A DNA stretch of 64,000 nt from Absidia repens (GCA_002105175.1 MCGE01000054.1:95488-159487); one strand, 5' to 3'; positions 22,031 through 35,141 are shown, numbered from the stretch's first letter. Notes: generated by a model from the sequence alone, not told the origin. Made by a program: numbers and translations.

Positions 22031-23330
22031 CGTCTCTCACACTAACACCAACAACTACAAGCATTAAAGACCCATTTCGGATTGTCCTTGTGAATACGAC
22101 ATATCTGACGAAAAGGAAGCAGCCCATTATGTTGAAAAAGCTACTAGAAGGCGACCTGAAATAGGTTGCGTTATCTTTGTCTTTCGGAAAGAAAGAAAGA
22201 GAGAGAGAGAGAGAGAGAGCGGGGGGGGGTCTGAGAAACATGTGTATGGTAGGAACACGCACAAAACAGTTACTATCTATTGGGTCTGAAAATGGGTGAC
22301 TAAAAATGGTATATTCTTTATTGAAGCACATCGGTACATAGAAAAACTAAAGCTGGCGGGGAAGGGGGAGAGGGTTATTTTAACAAACATTCAAAGATGA
22401 TCTACTGAGAAGAAAGCATGTAAGAGAGAGACTCAGGTGAGATTTGAGGAAGGGGTAATGTTAATGTAAAAGGGATGGATCGATTGCAAACTGGGGATCA
22501 AAAATACTGTACACGGCAAGATGGCAGTAAAAAAAATAAAATAAAAAAATACGTGCTCTAGTATACAAGAGATGAGAGAGAAACTCATGGGACATTTTTC
22601 ATTAGAGCATGTAAAAAAAAAAAAAAAAAAAAAAAAAAGACATATTTTATTCAGATATAGGCACAAACTACCTATAAAGTAACACTAAACTAAGCTAATG
22701 GAAGCCCCAAAAAGCCAACTAATGGTGCCTCTAGATCCTAGATCCAAAATGAAAGGGTTTCCCCATGTATCTTGTCATCCCTGTGCTGAAAACCGTTCTA
22801 AACTAGTCCTGACACTAATCTAAGTCAAGCATGACCTCGGAAAAGTTGGTTGGTGAAGAAAGAAAAAAAAAAATGAAGGAGAAAAAGAAGGAAAATCGCG
22901 GGAAATGAGGAAAATGGAGGAAAATAGAAATTTCATGTGCGCGGGATTTCAAAATGTTCGCACCATCATAGAATAATTTGTCAGACTCACAATAGAACAA
23001 TTTGCCCTCTGATGAAACTACATTTGCCAAATAAACCAAATGATAACACTATAGCAAAGTATTGGTATCATCCACTAAGACATAATATGATAGATGTCAA
23101 TTATTGGTGAATGAAATAAAATGATTCGGGTTTGTAGATTATTTATCAAGGTAACTGTGCGCCAAGTGAGACGCAACAATTCTTTTCGAGTCGGAGTGTG
23201 TAAATATTCAATCAGATCTGTACATGTTCCCCCCCTTTTTTTTTTTTGAAGGAATAGATCGCCTCAACATTCTGCACACAATGAACCATGTCATCAAATG
23301 ATATTTTTTTTTTTTAAAAAAAAAAAAAAG
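21754..23330. repeat. Gene-free spacer with R1 copy and low-complexity runs
   Basis: Poly-T of about 30 at 22001-22030, a GA run at 22195-22220, poly-A at 22613-22638, an R1 core on the minus strand near 22745-22785 and poly-A/T near 23235 and 23306-23328. A GCGCGGGATTTCAAAATG string near 22940 resembles the sequence linked with R1 at 58905 and 26720. No gene. Confidence 0.45.
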
Positions 23331-23387
23331 AAGATTGTTTATTAAAAAAAGGAGAGAAAACCTACATTGGTATGTTGTTGTTGTTTT

Positions 23388-25626
23388 TTAGTAAATATCG
23401 AAAAACGGAGGACCTTCGAGCCCGCGGTTTCCATTATAGTATCTTGGTTGATCAAAGTGATGATGACATGGTATCACCCATTTGTTTTCAGCAAAACTGC
23501 CAATTAAAGTGATCTTATAGTCATGACAGTCATTGTCCGAGGGCACTTCTAAATTGTGTGGAAAAGCAGGAATAGACACAACGTCCAGCGTCTGAATCGA
23601 AGCATGATGGATACCAAGACGCTTGCATAGCGGGATATTATCTGTAAACAATTTGGAGAATGCATAGCGAATGATTCCGCCTTCCCATACATCATACTGT
23701 TTTGGCTTCAAACGCAGGCAGTACCGGTTCGAGTCATCGTCATCATCGTCATCGTCATCTTTGTTGTCTTTCTTATGGTCGGTTTGGTCTAAATGATGAT
23801 AGCGAATGGTCGATGGGTCATCCACATCAAAATTACAAGCATAGTTGGACAAAAGACGGATCAGACGACCTGGTTGGAACGCCAAAGATAAAGTTGATGT
23901 TGCAAATGTTGGAAGAATGTCGTTGCCTATGGTATCTTCATGGGCGGACCAAAAAAGGAGCGTCAATTTGTCTTTGACGGTCATGATGTCGTATAGCTTC
24001 AATTTGATCAATACCATATTGTAAATGTCCCAATCAGACACCTCTGTTAATTTATTAGCATATTCTGACAATGGCAAAACACTGTAAAATCGATCCTCTA
24101 ATTGTTATTTTTTTTTAAAAAAAAAAAAAAGAAAAATTAGGTTCGTTTCTCTAAAATTATGTCTGGCTTTTTTTTTTTTTTTTTCAACCTACCATTTTTG
24201 CTTGCTTTTGAACCGAGAATCATCTCCAGAAACGTCTGCTGTTTAAGATGACGGATCATTGTATAATGGAAACGGATATAAATGGGGTTGGTTGAAAACA
24301 TTTTTGTTTCTCTTGATTCTTTTCGATTGACGTAGTATGTCGTTTTCAACATAGCATCAGCAAAGGAAGCATCCTCAAAGTCAAATTTAAAAAAACGGAA
24401 TTCGTCATCCATGACACTATAGAACGGAGAGTTAGAATGGCCAAGTGTCAATTGAATAAACCAATATTTGAGATTGTTTTTCTTTTTGGCAATGTTGTAT
24501 TCACTGATCACCCACACACGAGACGACCAATCCTCCACGAGATCCGTTAAAAATTCCATCGATTGTCGGATACAGGTGCTTCTTTCAATGATCTTTGGTT
24601 TCCAACTAGCCTCTTCGAAATCCAACTTATCAACTAACTGTGATCGAGGATGATCCCGTTCAAAAAACGTGATAGGACAAAATGCCGTGTTGCATTGATG
24701 TAAGTTGCTAATAAGTCCATTTTTCTTTTTCCACCAACATGGCAAACTTGACAAAGGATTAACGGTTTGGGAGATGCGATTGAGCGTTAGCACAGGGCAA
24801 TAAGGATGAGCATGCATTTTGTACTGCATAAAGCTATCACCAAAATGATCAGTATGCTTAAGCAGTAATTGTCTTAAAGAAGGAGGGTCGTTTGGTACGT
24901 TGGAATCATTGAGGAACTTTTCTTCGAGGACAGTAAATGGATCGGTGTTTCCGTGAATAAGGTAATAAATATCTTTACAGTATTTGATGCCGTCATCTAT
25001 AATGTCGTAGTTTTTTATCGATATTCTTTTCAAGTAATTCAAGTGAAGGTCGGGTACTGCTAAAATATACGTGGCTTTGTCGTAGATGTTACTCATTTGA
25101 TAAATGATTGCTTTTCGTTTTGATGGACGTTGATCCACACAGATTGCATCCACCCACACATACTTGATATGCTTCAAATCCGATTCCATGGTCATCATTT
25201 CGCAGAGCCCGTAAAAATCATCCAAGGCAAACGACGTAATCGATGCCGTGTAGCCAACTTTAGTATCGATCAATGTCTCATGTAATTCGCCCCAACGGTA
25301 AGTCAAGGCAACATATTTTAAATCTTTTTCTTCGAGTGGCTTCTTCACACAGCGAATCATTCTATCTTTAGCAGCTTTTTTAATGTCGACAAGAACAACT
25401 TGAAACGGCGTTTTCGGTCGTTGTTGTCGTTGTTGTTGTTGGGTGCCTTTGAGTAACAAGTTGATATAAGCGAGGACAAAGTCACAGCAGTCGATATGGG
25501 TTGGGTTTTTTAAAATATACATATGACACGGTTAATAAAAAATGCACGCGTTTATATATATGTATATAAATAAATAGAGATATATTTGCTTTTACCGAGC
25601 TCATCTATATGTTGGTCGTTTGTCAT
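23388..25626 (-). CDS. HET-domain protein, copy 5 (664 aa)
   Basis: Exon 1 25626-25596 (31 nt, MTNDQHIDEL), exon 2 25446-24193, exon 3 24097-23388. Intron 1 (149 nt) is the longest in the family because the usual acceptor is gone. The next usable AG is inside what is coding sequence in the other copies (CTCAAAG|GC) and joins in frame to GTQQQQRQQRP. Intron 2 is GTAGGT...TTAG, 95 nt. HET motifs: LTYRWGE (Thr replaces the usual Ser) 58-64, WVDAICVDQ 108-116, QMSNIYDKATYILAVP, RVWVISEYNIAKK. Exon 3 starts EDRFYSVLPLSEYANKLTEV, has a short Asp tract and LRLKPKQYDV, and lacks the long Asn run. It ends PFFDIY. An AATAAA lies about 45 nt past the stop (23343-23338). Most divergent intact copy; nearest relative is copy 3. 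Confidence 0.88.
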
Positions 25627-25769
25627 GATAAAGTTGAAAAGAAAGAAGAGAAGGGATTGTTAGCACAAGGAATGGCTGGGAAACATAACAAAAGAATTTA
25701 AAACCGTTTCTCTGTAACACGACGTCTACCTGTATCACGAAACTCAGTGAGGTGCCACACGTTTATTTC

Positions 25770-25800
<31 letters not shown>

Positions 25801-25895
25801 TAACCACGGGGAAGGATGACTTGAACAGCGATGAAATTTCTTGGTTCAGTTAGTATGTCAATGCTCTTTGATACATACAATTTTTGGTTCCTGAA
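25627..25895 (-). promoter_or_regulatory. Upstream region of HET copy 5
   Basis: Carries TTTTTGGTTCCTGAAT at 25881-25896, about 255 nt from the start, and a poly-A tract at 25770-25798. The recent 8-kb duplication begins inside this region, so a promoter fragment was copied to 45481. Confidence 0.4.
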
Positions 25896-25899
25896 TAAT

Positions 25900-27145
25900 T
25901 TTACTGTATTTTCTTTCATTTTCTTCGAGACATGTCCATTTTTATTGGCTAAGCTATTCATATCCCGATTGTGTTTAGAGCGTAAAGTAGTAAACTCATA
26001 GTGAGGTGAAGTAGAGTGTAGTAAGATAAATCACGATACTGCTGCAGTAAAGTTATTCATATATTATCAAACGAGGTTTGGGATGTTTAATGAGAAGAAT
26101 CTATTTTATTCAAAGATATTGGTAGATACTAAAACTAAAGATGAGAAGGTGTTCATTGTAACAAAGGAATGAGATGGAAGGACCTATTGGGCGCGGGAAT
26201 GTGAAAGAGACTAATGTGTGATTTGAAGAATGGGAAGCGCTAGTCTAAGGAGGCAGCTGTAAAAATGACTCTAAAATTTACTACACCATACATGAGAAAG
26301 ACTGTCATTACAAGCACACCAACAGTTAACACTAATCTAAAGGAACGTTCGTAAATGGGTATCTCGAGCACACGACATGAGAGAAGAGACTAATGAGCCT
26401 TTTTTCCATTGAAGCAGGTAAAAAAAAGAGTCTATATTTTATTCAGATATAGAACCAAATTACAGTCAAACTAACACCAAACTAAGTTAATCGAGCTCTA
26501 AATAGTCATCTAATGATGGTTGCAGATCCTAGATCCAAAATGAAAGGGTTTCCCCATGCATGTTGTCATCCCTGATCTGAAAACCCTTCTAAACTAGTCT
26601 TGAAACTAAGCTAAGTCTAACATGACCCCGAAACAAGTTGAATGATGAAGAAGAAGAAAAAAAAAAAGGAAAGCGAAAAGAGAAAAAAAAGGAAAATTTT
26701 GGAAGAAATCATGCGGACGGGCTTCGAAATCGACCTCCATCATTGTTGATACATACAAACCCTCACGTCCCGACTTTTTTTTTTTTCCTTAAGGTAAATT
26801 ATCTCTTCTATGAACTTTGATCATAGCAAAAACAAAATCATTGATAAAAACACGGCATGATAAAATTCATTGGAACAAAGGTCATCATATTGATATAATA
26901 AAGGCCTGATAGATGGATGATTTTGATTGAAGAAAATATATATATAAAAGGAATAAAAAGTTTTGGGTTGTAGTAGTAGGCGGTGGGATCATATTCCAAA
27001 TATAGATGCAAAATTATTCGATTCAAAAGTCAATGAGCCATTCATGTTCTTTTTTGGAAACCGTACTCAATGAAAATTCTTTATTTTACTATCATCCATT
27101 CTCTCAATACAAAAAAAAAAAAAAAAAAAAGGCTATCCTGCCAGC

Positions 27146-27195
<50 letters not shown>

Positions 27196-27200
27196 CTCGC
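25900..27200. repeat. R1-rich gene-free stretch
   Basis: R1-type sequence from about 26100, R1 core on the minus strand near 26535-26576, then GCGGACGGGCTTCGAAATCG at about 26712-26731. Two poly-A tracts (27110-27130 and 27147-27191) flank GGCTATCCTGCCAGCC, a unit that is tandemly repeated at 59.9 kb. No gene. Confidence 0.5.
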
Positions 27201-27220
27201 TCGCACAGATACAAAAAACC

Positions 27221-29330
27221 ATGTCATCTAGTGATATTGTAAATCGCAGCAACGAACAAAATAGCATGATTTTGTCGAAAAAATCATGTCCTTATTGCGA
27301 CAAGTTGTATCATTCGAATCAAAAAGCCGTGAACCATATCGTTGCCCTTCATCAGAAAAAAGTGGAACGTCTTCCCTCTGGTAACCGTAATTTTGGCGTG
27401 TACAGTCAAGCGAATACTCAAAAGTATGAACGACTTGGCTACTCCATCGTGGCTCATTATGGCCTGTGTCTCTTGCAAAGAGACCTTCACTGAGAAAGAA
27501 GAACTGCGAAAGCTGATTTATAGTCGGATCATGGCTTTGGAACCTACTAGTTGGCATTTTTAAACGATCATGTAAATTGGCGACAAAATTTGCAAAGTAG
27601 ATAATAGCCACAAAAGGATGGTCGACTTGTAATTTTTCAGTTTGGATAGGAAAATGACAAACAGCATACATACTTCCATTTTTTCAGCAGATTGACTCAC
27701 CTGAACAGTACCAATTATCAGGACCCTCCAAACGTCTATTAAAAGATCTGTCTAAAAACCATTATAGCCACCACTGTCTACATTGGAATCACCAACATTG
27801 TGACTTGAACCATGTCATAGCATCTCAACCTGAAAATGGGTAATGAAATATTTAGTATGACAATGATTTGGTTTTCTAAATTTTATTTGTTTTAGGATCA
27901 TTACTGCACCTGAGGATATCATCAAGTTGGGCTGGATTTTTTTTTTGTTACCAGACAATGACCATCTTGTCTTTCAGAACATCGACATTACCAAGGGATT
28001 TCACGAATTTCGCCATTATGTGAAAACGATCATTGACGAACCGCGTCTCTTGACGTACGAATCCCATGTCCAGCACGTTCTTGGCATTGTCATCAATCCT
28101 CTTGCTAAAACCATGCAGCACCAACGGTGACCTTGTCGTATTTGTCATTTGTCATCATCCACACATATCAGATACGCGGTTATCCACCACGACCCAACAA
28201 TTGTACCTTATCACTCTCCAGCATAACCTCACACTGACTATGTTTCACTTGGTCTACAATCAATATCAAAGATTAATCATCCATCTATTCCATAATACAC
28301 TATTTTATTCCCTCATCTCGAACTCTACCAATAATCCATTATCATCTACAATCATCTATCATCATAGAAATTTATCATTCCAACATCCGCTTCCCCTATT
28401 TTTTACTATAAAAACCCACTGTCATTCTATTCAATAAAAACCATATCTGTTATATCACTTACTTGATTGACTTTACATAGACTCAAATTATTGCAGACCT
28501 TCACCAGTTCATAGGACGTGAATTATGCGAAGGCCTTATTGAATAATTTGCTGGAAGAATATGGCATTCGGTCGTGCGAATTTGACCAATAGACTCGACT
28601 TGATGCTGAAAAAAAATCGTGAAGGTATAATCAAGAAAGTGAAGAAATGGCTGTAACTGATTTATCATTAATGTAGAATTGCATCCGAAAGAAGAGGACA
28701 GAGTTCCAGGTCTCTCAAAAAAAAATGGATGGCTCTTATGGTTACCAGCAACGATGTCCACAACAGGATACTATTTTGCTTTCGAAATCTGTAAGGGCGA
28801 ATAAGGAAGAACGCAAGTCATAGCGTTTATTCATTATATTTCAAGTTAAAAACATTTGCCCGTAGACTTGAACAATTACCCTTTGGAACCAATCCGTCAG
28901 AAGGTTGATGAACTGGAGTGGATTACAAGATATACCACTGCGGCTATCAATCCCATTGTTGGAAAACCTCATGAAGCACGTCATGTTTCGGTGGTATGAA
29001 AAGAAAATAGTTCAGTCAAACTTGTGCTCAATTTTTTTTTTTTTTTTCATTTTTCGCGTACTTTAGGACTTCTGTTTCCAAATGACGAGTGCAAATCCAG
29101 TGAGATGTCATTGTTACTGGCCAGACCTGATTCTACAATCAGCATGGCACGGAGATCGGGCAAACGGTAGGATATGGAGAAGTGAAACCGGCATCTCAGG
29201 AGCTAAATCACAAGCTAGTCGGAAAAGACTTAGTGCGATTGGTACTTTTAGCAAAGAACGCCATTGATACGTCTCGTAGCAAATGTGTCCAGTCGTTTTC
29301 TTGTCGTTGGTAAGTTTTTCTGGTTTTTTT
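27221..29330 (+). pseudogene. Zinc-finger / nuclease-like gene remnant, unit A
   Basis: Starts MSSSDIVNRSNEQNS. A first C2H2 finger (CPYCDKLY...H-x4-H, 27285-27350) is intact. A second (VSCKETFTEKEELRK) is in another frame and is broken by about 290 bp of extra DNA at 27515-27804. After an intron (GTAATG...TTTTAG, about 27841-27895) comes an exon with ITKGFHEFRHYVKTIIDEP, split by a solo LTR. Further exons have GT/AG borders near 28770/28866 and 28994/29066 and include VDELEWITRYTTAAINPIVG. The last part has RPDSTIS, then in a shifted frame the GEVK and NAIDTSRSKC region, as in the copies at 48 and 61-63 kb. PD plus GEVK is compatible with a PD-(D/E)xK nuclease fold, an inference only. Inactive here. 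Confidence 0.62.
28134..28495 (+). mobile_element. Solo LTR with 5-bp target duplication
   Basis: 362 bp, TGTCGTATTTGTC...ATTATTGCA, flanked by GACCT on both sides (28129-28133 and 28496-28500). It has a TATAAAA box near 28407 and AATAAA near 28434. It interrupts the zinc-finger/nuclease-like gene. The same insertion with the same GACCT is at 47433-47794, so it predates the segmental duplication. No internal retroelement region remains. Confidence 0.85.
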
Positions 29331-29396
29331 TTTTATTTTGAATGCAAAAAAAAAAAGGCATATTAACACTCTTTTCTTTAATTATCATCACGTTGA

Positions 29397-29726
29397 ATAA
29401 GGACATCACGCAACATTCTATTAGCCGGAAATTTTGTAATCCCAAGAATACATCTATTCACTGATGATGATGAATGTCCTTTTGTCATGAAAAGAACTCA
29501 GTTGCCTGTGCGTCCTGCGTTTGCCATGACGATCCATAAGTCTCAAGGTCAGACACTGAACGAAGTGGCAATTTACCCCAACGAACCAGTATTTACACAT
29601 GGACAGCTCTATGTTGCGTTTCCTCGAGCCACTAACCCGCAGCATCTTCATGTTGCTATCCCAAATAATACCAAGCAAACTGTTTACTCAACAAACAACG
29701 TTGTTTACAAAGAGGTTCTTCTTTAA
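29397..29726 (+). mobile_element. Helitron Pif1-like helicase C-terminus, unit A
   Basis: Frame from about 29399: RTSRNILLAGNFVIPRIHLF, then LPVRPAFAMTIHKSQGQTLN, GQLYVAFPRATNP and NVVYKEVLL to TAA. These are the last motifs of Pif1-type helicases of Helitrons. In motif VI the usual Ser before Arg (AFSRATNP, kept at 48.9 kb) is Pro here. Only about 110 codons remain, directly after the nuclease-like remnant, which suggests capture by or insertion next to a Helitron. No replication-initiator domain or Helitron ends were found. Confidence 0.78.
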
Positions 29727-29739
29727 TTCCTCTATTTTT

Positions 29740-29954
29740 TTTTTCTAACGAATTCGCCTTTTTTACAGCTGAAGTCAATTATTTTTTCATGTAAATCATC
29801 CACTCTTTTTATTTGAATAAATTTGATAATTTTCGTTACTATATGTATATATATTTTTTTTGAATGAGTTTTTTTGGGGTGGGGGCCGAGCAGAGGGGAG
29901 GCGGGGAAGAGGGGACTGGTTACATTTGTAGTTAGAAGTTATTATGATACCCAC

Positions 29955-29985
<31 letters not shown>

Positions 29986-32900
29986 AGAGCATTTTATTAT
30001 CACACCGTACATATACCTTTGTCCTGATTGGTTTGTAGTAGTTTTAATTTTGCGTCTTCTTTCACAGGACGAAGAAGGACACTCTGCAAAAAACTGTTAA
30101 TGTTGGCCTGCCTGCCAATTTTTATCTCACTGCCAAAAACATGCACTGACCAAAAAGCGGGATTTCAATTGAATTTTAAAAGGTCGTGCTTTCTAATTTT
30201 TTCTCTTTTTCTTTCCTTTTTTTTTTTTAAATTGATGTCCTCTGAGGGTCTGATGATCATGGAGTGGGATTTTTATTAGTTTTAGAGCGTTTTTAAAAGG
30301 GACATGACAAAGTACATGGGGAAACCCTTTCATTTTGGATGTAGGATTTAGAACCGGCTTTAGATTAGGGAACCATCTCAAAAAGATGAGAGTCATGAAA
30401 CCGTGATTAGTTTAGTTTAGTGTTAGTTGTTTAATTTTTATCCCTGCATTGGAATAAAGCACAGTATGTCTAGTATTTTTACCATTATCACCATTAGCCT
30501 CTCTCGTATGATTATAGTAGCTCTTTTTTAACAGTAGATCCCTTTTTCACATTCCTCACCTCGCACAATTAGATCAGTGTTGACCACCCAGTTTATATTT
30601 GCACAATAAAATATATCTTTTATTTTTATCCGTTGACCCATATCCATGTTGAGCAATAGATCAAACCTCTTTATTTTGATATTGTATAATGTACTAACTG
30701 TATGACATGCCAACCAGCTTTTGTCCCTACTCCCCTTTATTGTACGTGTTTCATACCTCTTCATATGTTTCATTCCTTCGCTTTGTAATAGCCATATTCA
30801 AGTTGCTTTTTATTGAAGTTAATAGAAAATAATTTGTCAATAACAAACTACACTACACTACACTACACTATACTAGGTTAATTTACCCTATTCCAAATAG
30901 CTGAAAATAGCTGATTGTAACATAAATTTCTCCTTTTTTGTCTGCGTCAAAGAAGAGCGAATGAAATAGCTAATTATCGGCGATACAACTTGGTAACACC
31001 TCGACTTTCAATTGACTCATCTGAAGACCTGTCTGTAATCTATCCGAAAAATTTCGGACCCATCGGGAATGGAGTAATCCTTTTTCTTTTTTCATGCATT
31101 CTTTACTGCAACTATGATTTCTTTGCCATTTGTTTTGCTATACTATGTATGTCGGCTATTATTTTTGTTCTGCTAAAGTATTTATAACAATACTCTATGA
31201 TATTCCGTTTGAACTTGGAAGGTAGGATATTCAAACGTACTTTTTCCCATTACCCTCTTTTTTTAATGAAGTCTTCCGATCGATATTCTTTGCGACTGTT
31301 TGTATTAAGCTTTCTACCTTGATGTTTATATATGACATTGTTGCCACTGCTGGACGTTTCCAAGGCAAGTCATTCAGAAGAGTAAATCATAATCGTCATT
31401 GTTACGGGATTAACTTCTTTTTACTTTTACGTTCATATATATATATATATATATAGCTATGGTATCCTGTACATTGATTTTTATCTCTTGCTTACTTAAG
31501 CAACTTTTTTTACCTTTACCACCTTTTATATTGCTTCCCTTCACGATGTCAACTCCGACCAAACTGCACCAGGCAATAGAACATTCAAGCGTATTGCACG
31601 AAAAAAGAAAGAAACAATCACAGTACGAAAGCCATTCACGGCGACAGATGATCAATCCATTTCGAAGGGAATCACACCGTCTATTTACCTCTTACAGCAA
31701 GATTTTTCCTTACGAACTTCATCGATATCTACAGCCGATTTTCAACAAAAAAGCAATCAGAGCATGAGTAGCAAGGTCAAATTATGTTTGGGTTGCGACG
31801 CAAATATCGTGTTGAAAATTCGCGACTATGGAATGTATACGAACCTGGTCCACATTGTGTTGGAAAGAACGTGCACATGACCGTTATCGGTTTTTGAAAA
31901 GTGCATTGCTTATAATATACAAGGACTTTATAAAGGACTGGGTTGAGAAGGTAAAACGATATGTTATTGTTTTTAACCTACTATATGCAATCCATTTATG
32001 ATATAAAAAAAAATGTGTTTTCTGCTTCTAGCTTATGGTTTATAGGCCCTGATCAAAAATATATATGCCGGTATCTCTACCTCTCGACCTCCTGCACTGT
32101 AACATATTCAACATACGACCGCAAGCTGGATGTCATCGTGCCGAATTCTATGGTACATTAAGAATGAACACACACCTATGCCATCGTTGAGGATTTTACG
32201 AATTACAACTGCATACTATTGCGTGTTTTTTTATAGGACTCTAATATATTTTCAACGGAAACACGAGGAAGGCAAAAGCTGATGGTGGATGCCTTAGCTC
32301 AAAATTAGGACGAAAACTCTTTACACAATTCAACAACGATGCCGTGCAAGTATTTACTTCTGCCAAGATGATAACAGTTATTTTGGTGTTGATGGTGATG
32401 ATAAAAGTTTCCTTTCTGTGTGGTCACTGCTATGTGTATGATCCCTGTATGGCTATATCGAACTTGTGACGTATGTTTCTAGCAGAATTTTTCACTAGTG
32501 TAGTATTATATAACTTCATATTTTATGAATAAAAAAATTTAAATATTATAGTATACAATGTCACAAATATGTATTCAAGATTTAAGAAGCAGCTAATCGA
32601 GGACCTGGACTGTGGTAAAACTCGTTTATTCTAATTTTAATTTGCTACGCACCTTATCTTTTTTCTCCCCTCCCACTGTCCCATAATCAAAAATCACTGT
32701 AGCCTGATAACATTCGCCCACTCCCAGCACTCCTTACCAAGCAACATCAAAGATCGATGTCACTTATATATATATTTATATATATATATATTTATCAATA
32801 TATATAAAAGCATAATTTTTAACCCATAAACGATGTGTGATTTTATTAAATGAATCAAAGGCTATCTTACTTCTATAATTGTGTTGAGCAGAGGGAGAGT

Positions 32901-33500
32901 CTGTATGGTATTTCTTTAGAAATAGTTTCTATGTATTGAGTGTGTGTGAACTTTTGAGCGCAATACGTTAATTCATGGCGGTATGGATAGAGTTTGCGAG
33001 TTTATATTGTATATGCATCATGCAGTACAGTGCGGGATGCAGTGTCGCAATCTTTTTGTGATAGATAGTTGACAAAAAAAACCACCCCCCTTTTTTTATT
33101 TTTTTATCACCCCACAATACACATGTGGATCGAGGTAAAATAATACCAGACCACGAGAAACCTATTTTGTTTCCACATTAATATAATGTCACTTCAAATA
33201 AAGTCAATAGCCACTACAGCAAGGAACAGAGAAGTAGCCTTCAACTTGATAGTACATTTCATAAATGCATAAACTATTTTAATACAATAAAGATCTAGAT
33301 ACAGTACTGGTAGTATCATATGGATATATGACCCAAAAAATGCTATGTAGCAAGTAAAGCCAAGAAATCTCAAGAGACACTTCTCTAAATATTAAATATC
33401 ATAGAAACGTTAGCAGGGAAAAATCCTACACTTCTGGGACTATTCTTTTTTTTTTTTGGAAATGTCAAAGCCGCCAACATAAAAACAAAATATTAACCAT
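29740..33500. other. Long noncoding part of unit A
   Basis: Poly-T at 29956-29978, R1 core (+) near 30320, CTACA repeats at 30849-30873, AT run at 31436-31455, and TA runs near 32765-32810. Protein-like tracts near 31640-31880 (ISTADFQQKSNQSM, LCLGCDANIVLKIRDYGMY) are kept in unit C, but the frames are not continuous, so I call no gene. The part 32237-32530 is also present at 39886-40180. Confidence 0.4.
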
Positions 33501-34856
33501 TCTGTGTGTGGTAGACTTTGTTTGTATCAAGAAACCGCTTCTCGTATGAAATGGCGCCATACCACCAAAGATGACACGCGGGACAAGACCCCTGATTTCT
33601 ATAAAGACTTTTGCATGAATTTCGTTTTAAACGCCGCATCGCCAAATGGCGTATGCTAGGCGCACGGATAGTCTAGCACGGGTAGCAGTGCCCAAAATTC
33701 TGAAGCGGTATTTTAAAATGTCATTTGCCCTTTGGTAATCATAACGTGAAGAGTTTGACAATGGACGTTCCAAAAAGTTATCTGTAAAAATAAAATGGTA
33801 TTGTCGATCTGGAGGTATGTCTTTTTTTTTTTTTTTGGCCTATCGAATGATAGAGGATAAACATAAACAGGGAACTCTATTATTTTATTATCTTTCCAGT
33901 GACTAATTACGTCTCTCTTGAGTATAAAAGGTGTACAGAGCCATTCATTGTACAGCATGGACAATGCATGTTGTGCAAAAAAAAAAAAAAAAAAAAAAGC
34001 AGTTCCGCAGTGAAAATTGGCTGGAAATTTCGTCATTTTCTTTTGATAATTTGATAAAATTAAGCAACTCCAACCCGCTGCCTCGTTCCACATCAATTTT
34101 TTCAAGGTGAAAGATAATGAGAAAATAGTCACCTTTTATATAGATAATTAGCCCACTATCCCCCTCCATTTTTAGTATAGTGCCGAGAAAGTTCTCCTCA
34201 CCAAAACTGTAAAAACATAGACTAACAATTTCCATTTGCCCAATGTCATTGTTATGGGAGTCCTAAATACTGGCATGCAGTAAAAACGAATAGAATAATT
34301 CTGCAGGAGTGACCCACATCACCAACACACATCAAAAACTGGCGGCAGATGAATCTACTGGAGGTAGCACAAGAAGCCTACTGTGAGATTTGAGAATGGT
34401 CAAAACTAATCTAAAGAAATGGTGGTAGTAAAAGCGGGATATATTGCACAACATTTGAGAATGACTATTGGGACATACTTTTCATTGGAGCATGTAAAAT
34501 ATACTCATGCTTTATTCAAATACATAGACAAACTATGGATAAACTAACACGAAATTAAGCTAACGTTGATTGTAGAGGCTGTAGCTTCGAAATTCAAAAT
34601 GAAAAGGTTTCCCCATGCATCTTGTCATCCCTGATCTGAAAACCCTTCTAAACTAGTCCTGACAGTAATCCAAGTCCACTAGAACCCCAAAAAGGTTATA
34701 ATGATGAAGAGAAAAAAAAATTGGGAGAAAACAATAATACAGAATCCACGTGGGCGTGATTTAAAAATATTTACATCAACCAGGAGTTCTTTTTTTAGAA
34801 CTTCGGACCTAGCTATACTGTTGAGCCATTCATCGTAGAATAGTGAGTGTCAGCCA

Positions 34857-34896
<40 letters not shown>

Positions 34897-35080
34897 TAAC
34901 TTATCCTCTCTGATTAAACTCAATATATTTAATTATCCTTTATCAACTAAACCGAATGTTGATGATATGGCACAATAATGGTACAGTAGCACATGATAGA
35001 TATAAATAATTGAACATTAATTCTACATATCATCAACCCAATGTTTGCAACAATAATCGGTTGTTTTCCAAGTATGTATG
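33500..35080. repeat. HET-downstream spacer, copy 6 version
   Basis: Matches 40520-41900 and 52790-54190: TTTGTATCAAGAAACCGCTT near 33520, a poly-A at 33977-33998, inverted R1 sequence 34000-34700 with its core near 34600-34640, and a very long poly-A at 34859-34893. No gene; this block accompanies HET copies 6, 7 and 8. Confidence 0.6.
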
Positions 35081-35141
35081 CAGCTGTTTATTAAATCAAT
35101 TACCATACAAAATATTAAACGATACCACACCTTGTGTTCTT

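Larger units (their letters stand above)
25866..33998. repeat. Recent segmental duplication, unit A
   Basis: Matches 45481-53274 in direct orientation almost base for base, with a few percent differences and small indels. It begins inside the copy 5 upstream region and the near-identity falls off at a poly-A tract (33977-33998). Contents: R1 copies, a zinc-finger/nuclease-like pseudogene, a solo LTR, a Helitron helicase tail and long noncoding DNA. Beyond it the homology continues at a lower level through HET copies 6 and 8. Confidence 0.85.

Noticed and set aside
27006..27242. Lys-rich ORFs over poly-A tracts (several places)
   Set aside because: Homopolymer artefacts.
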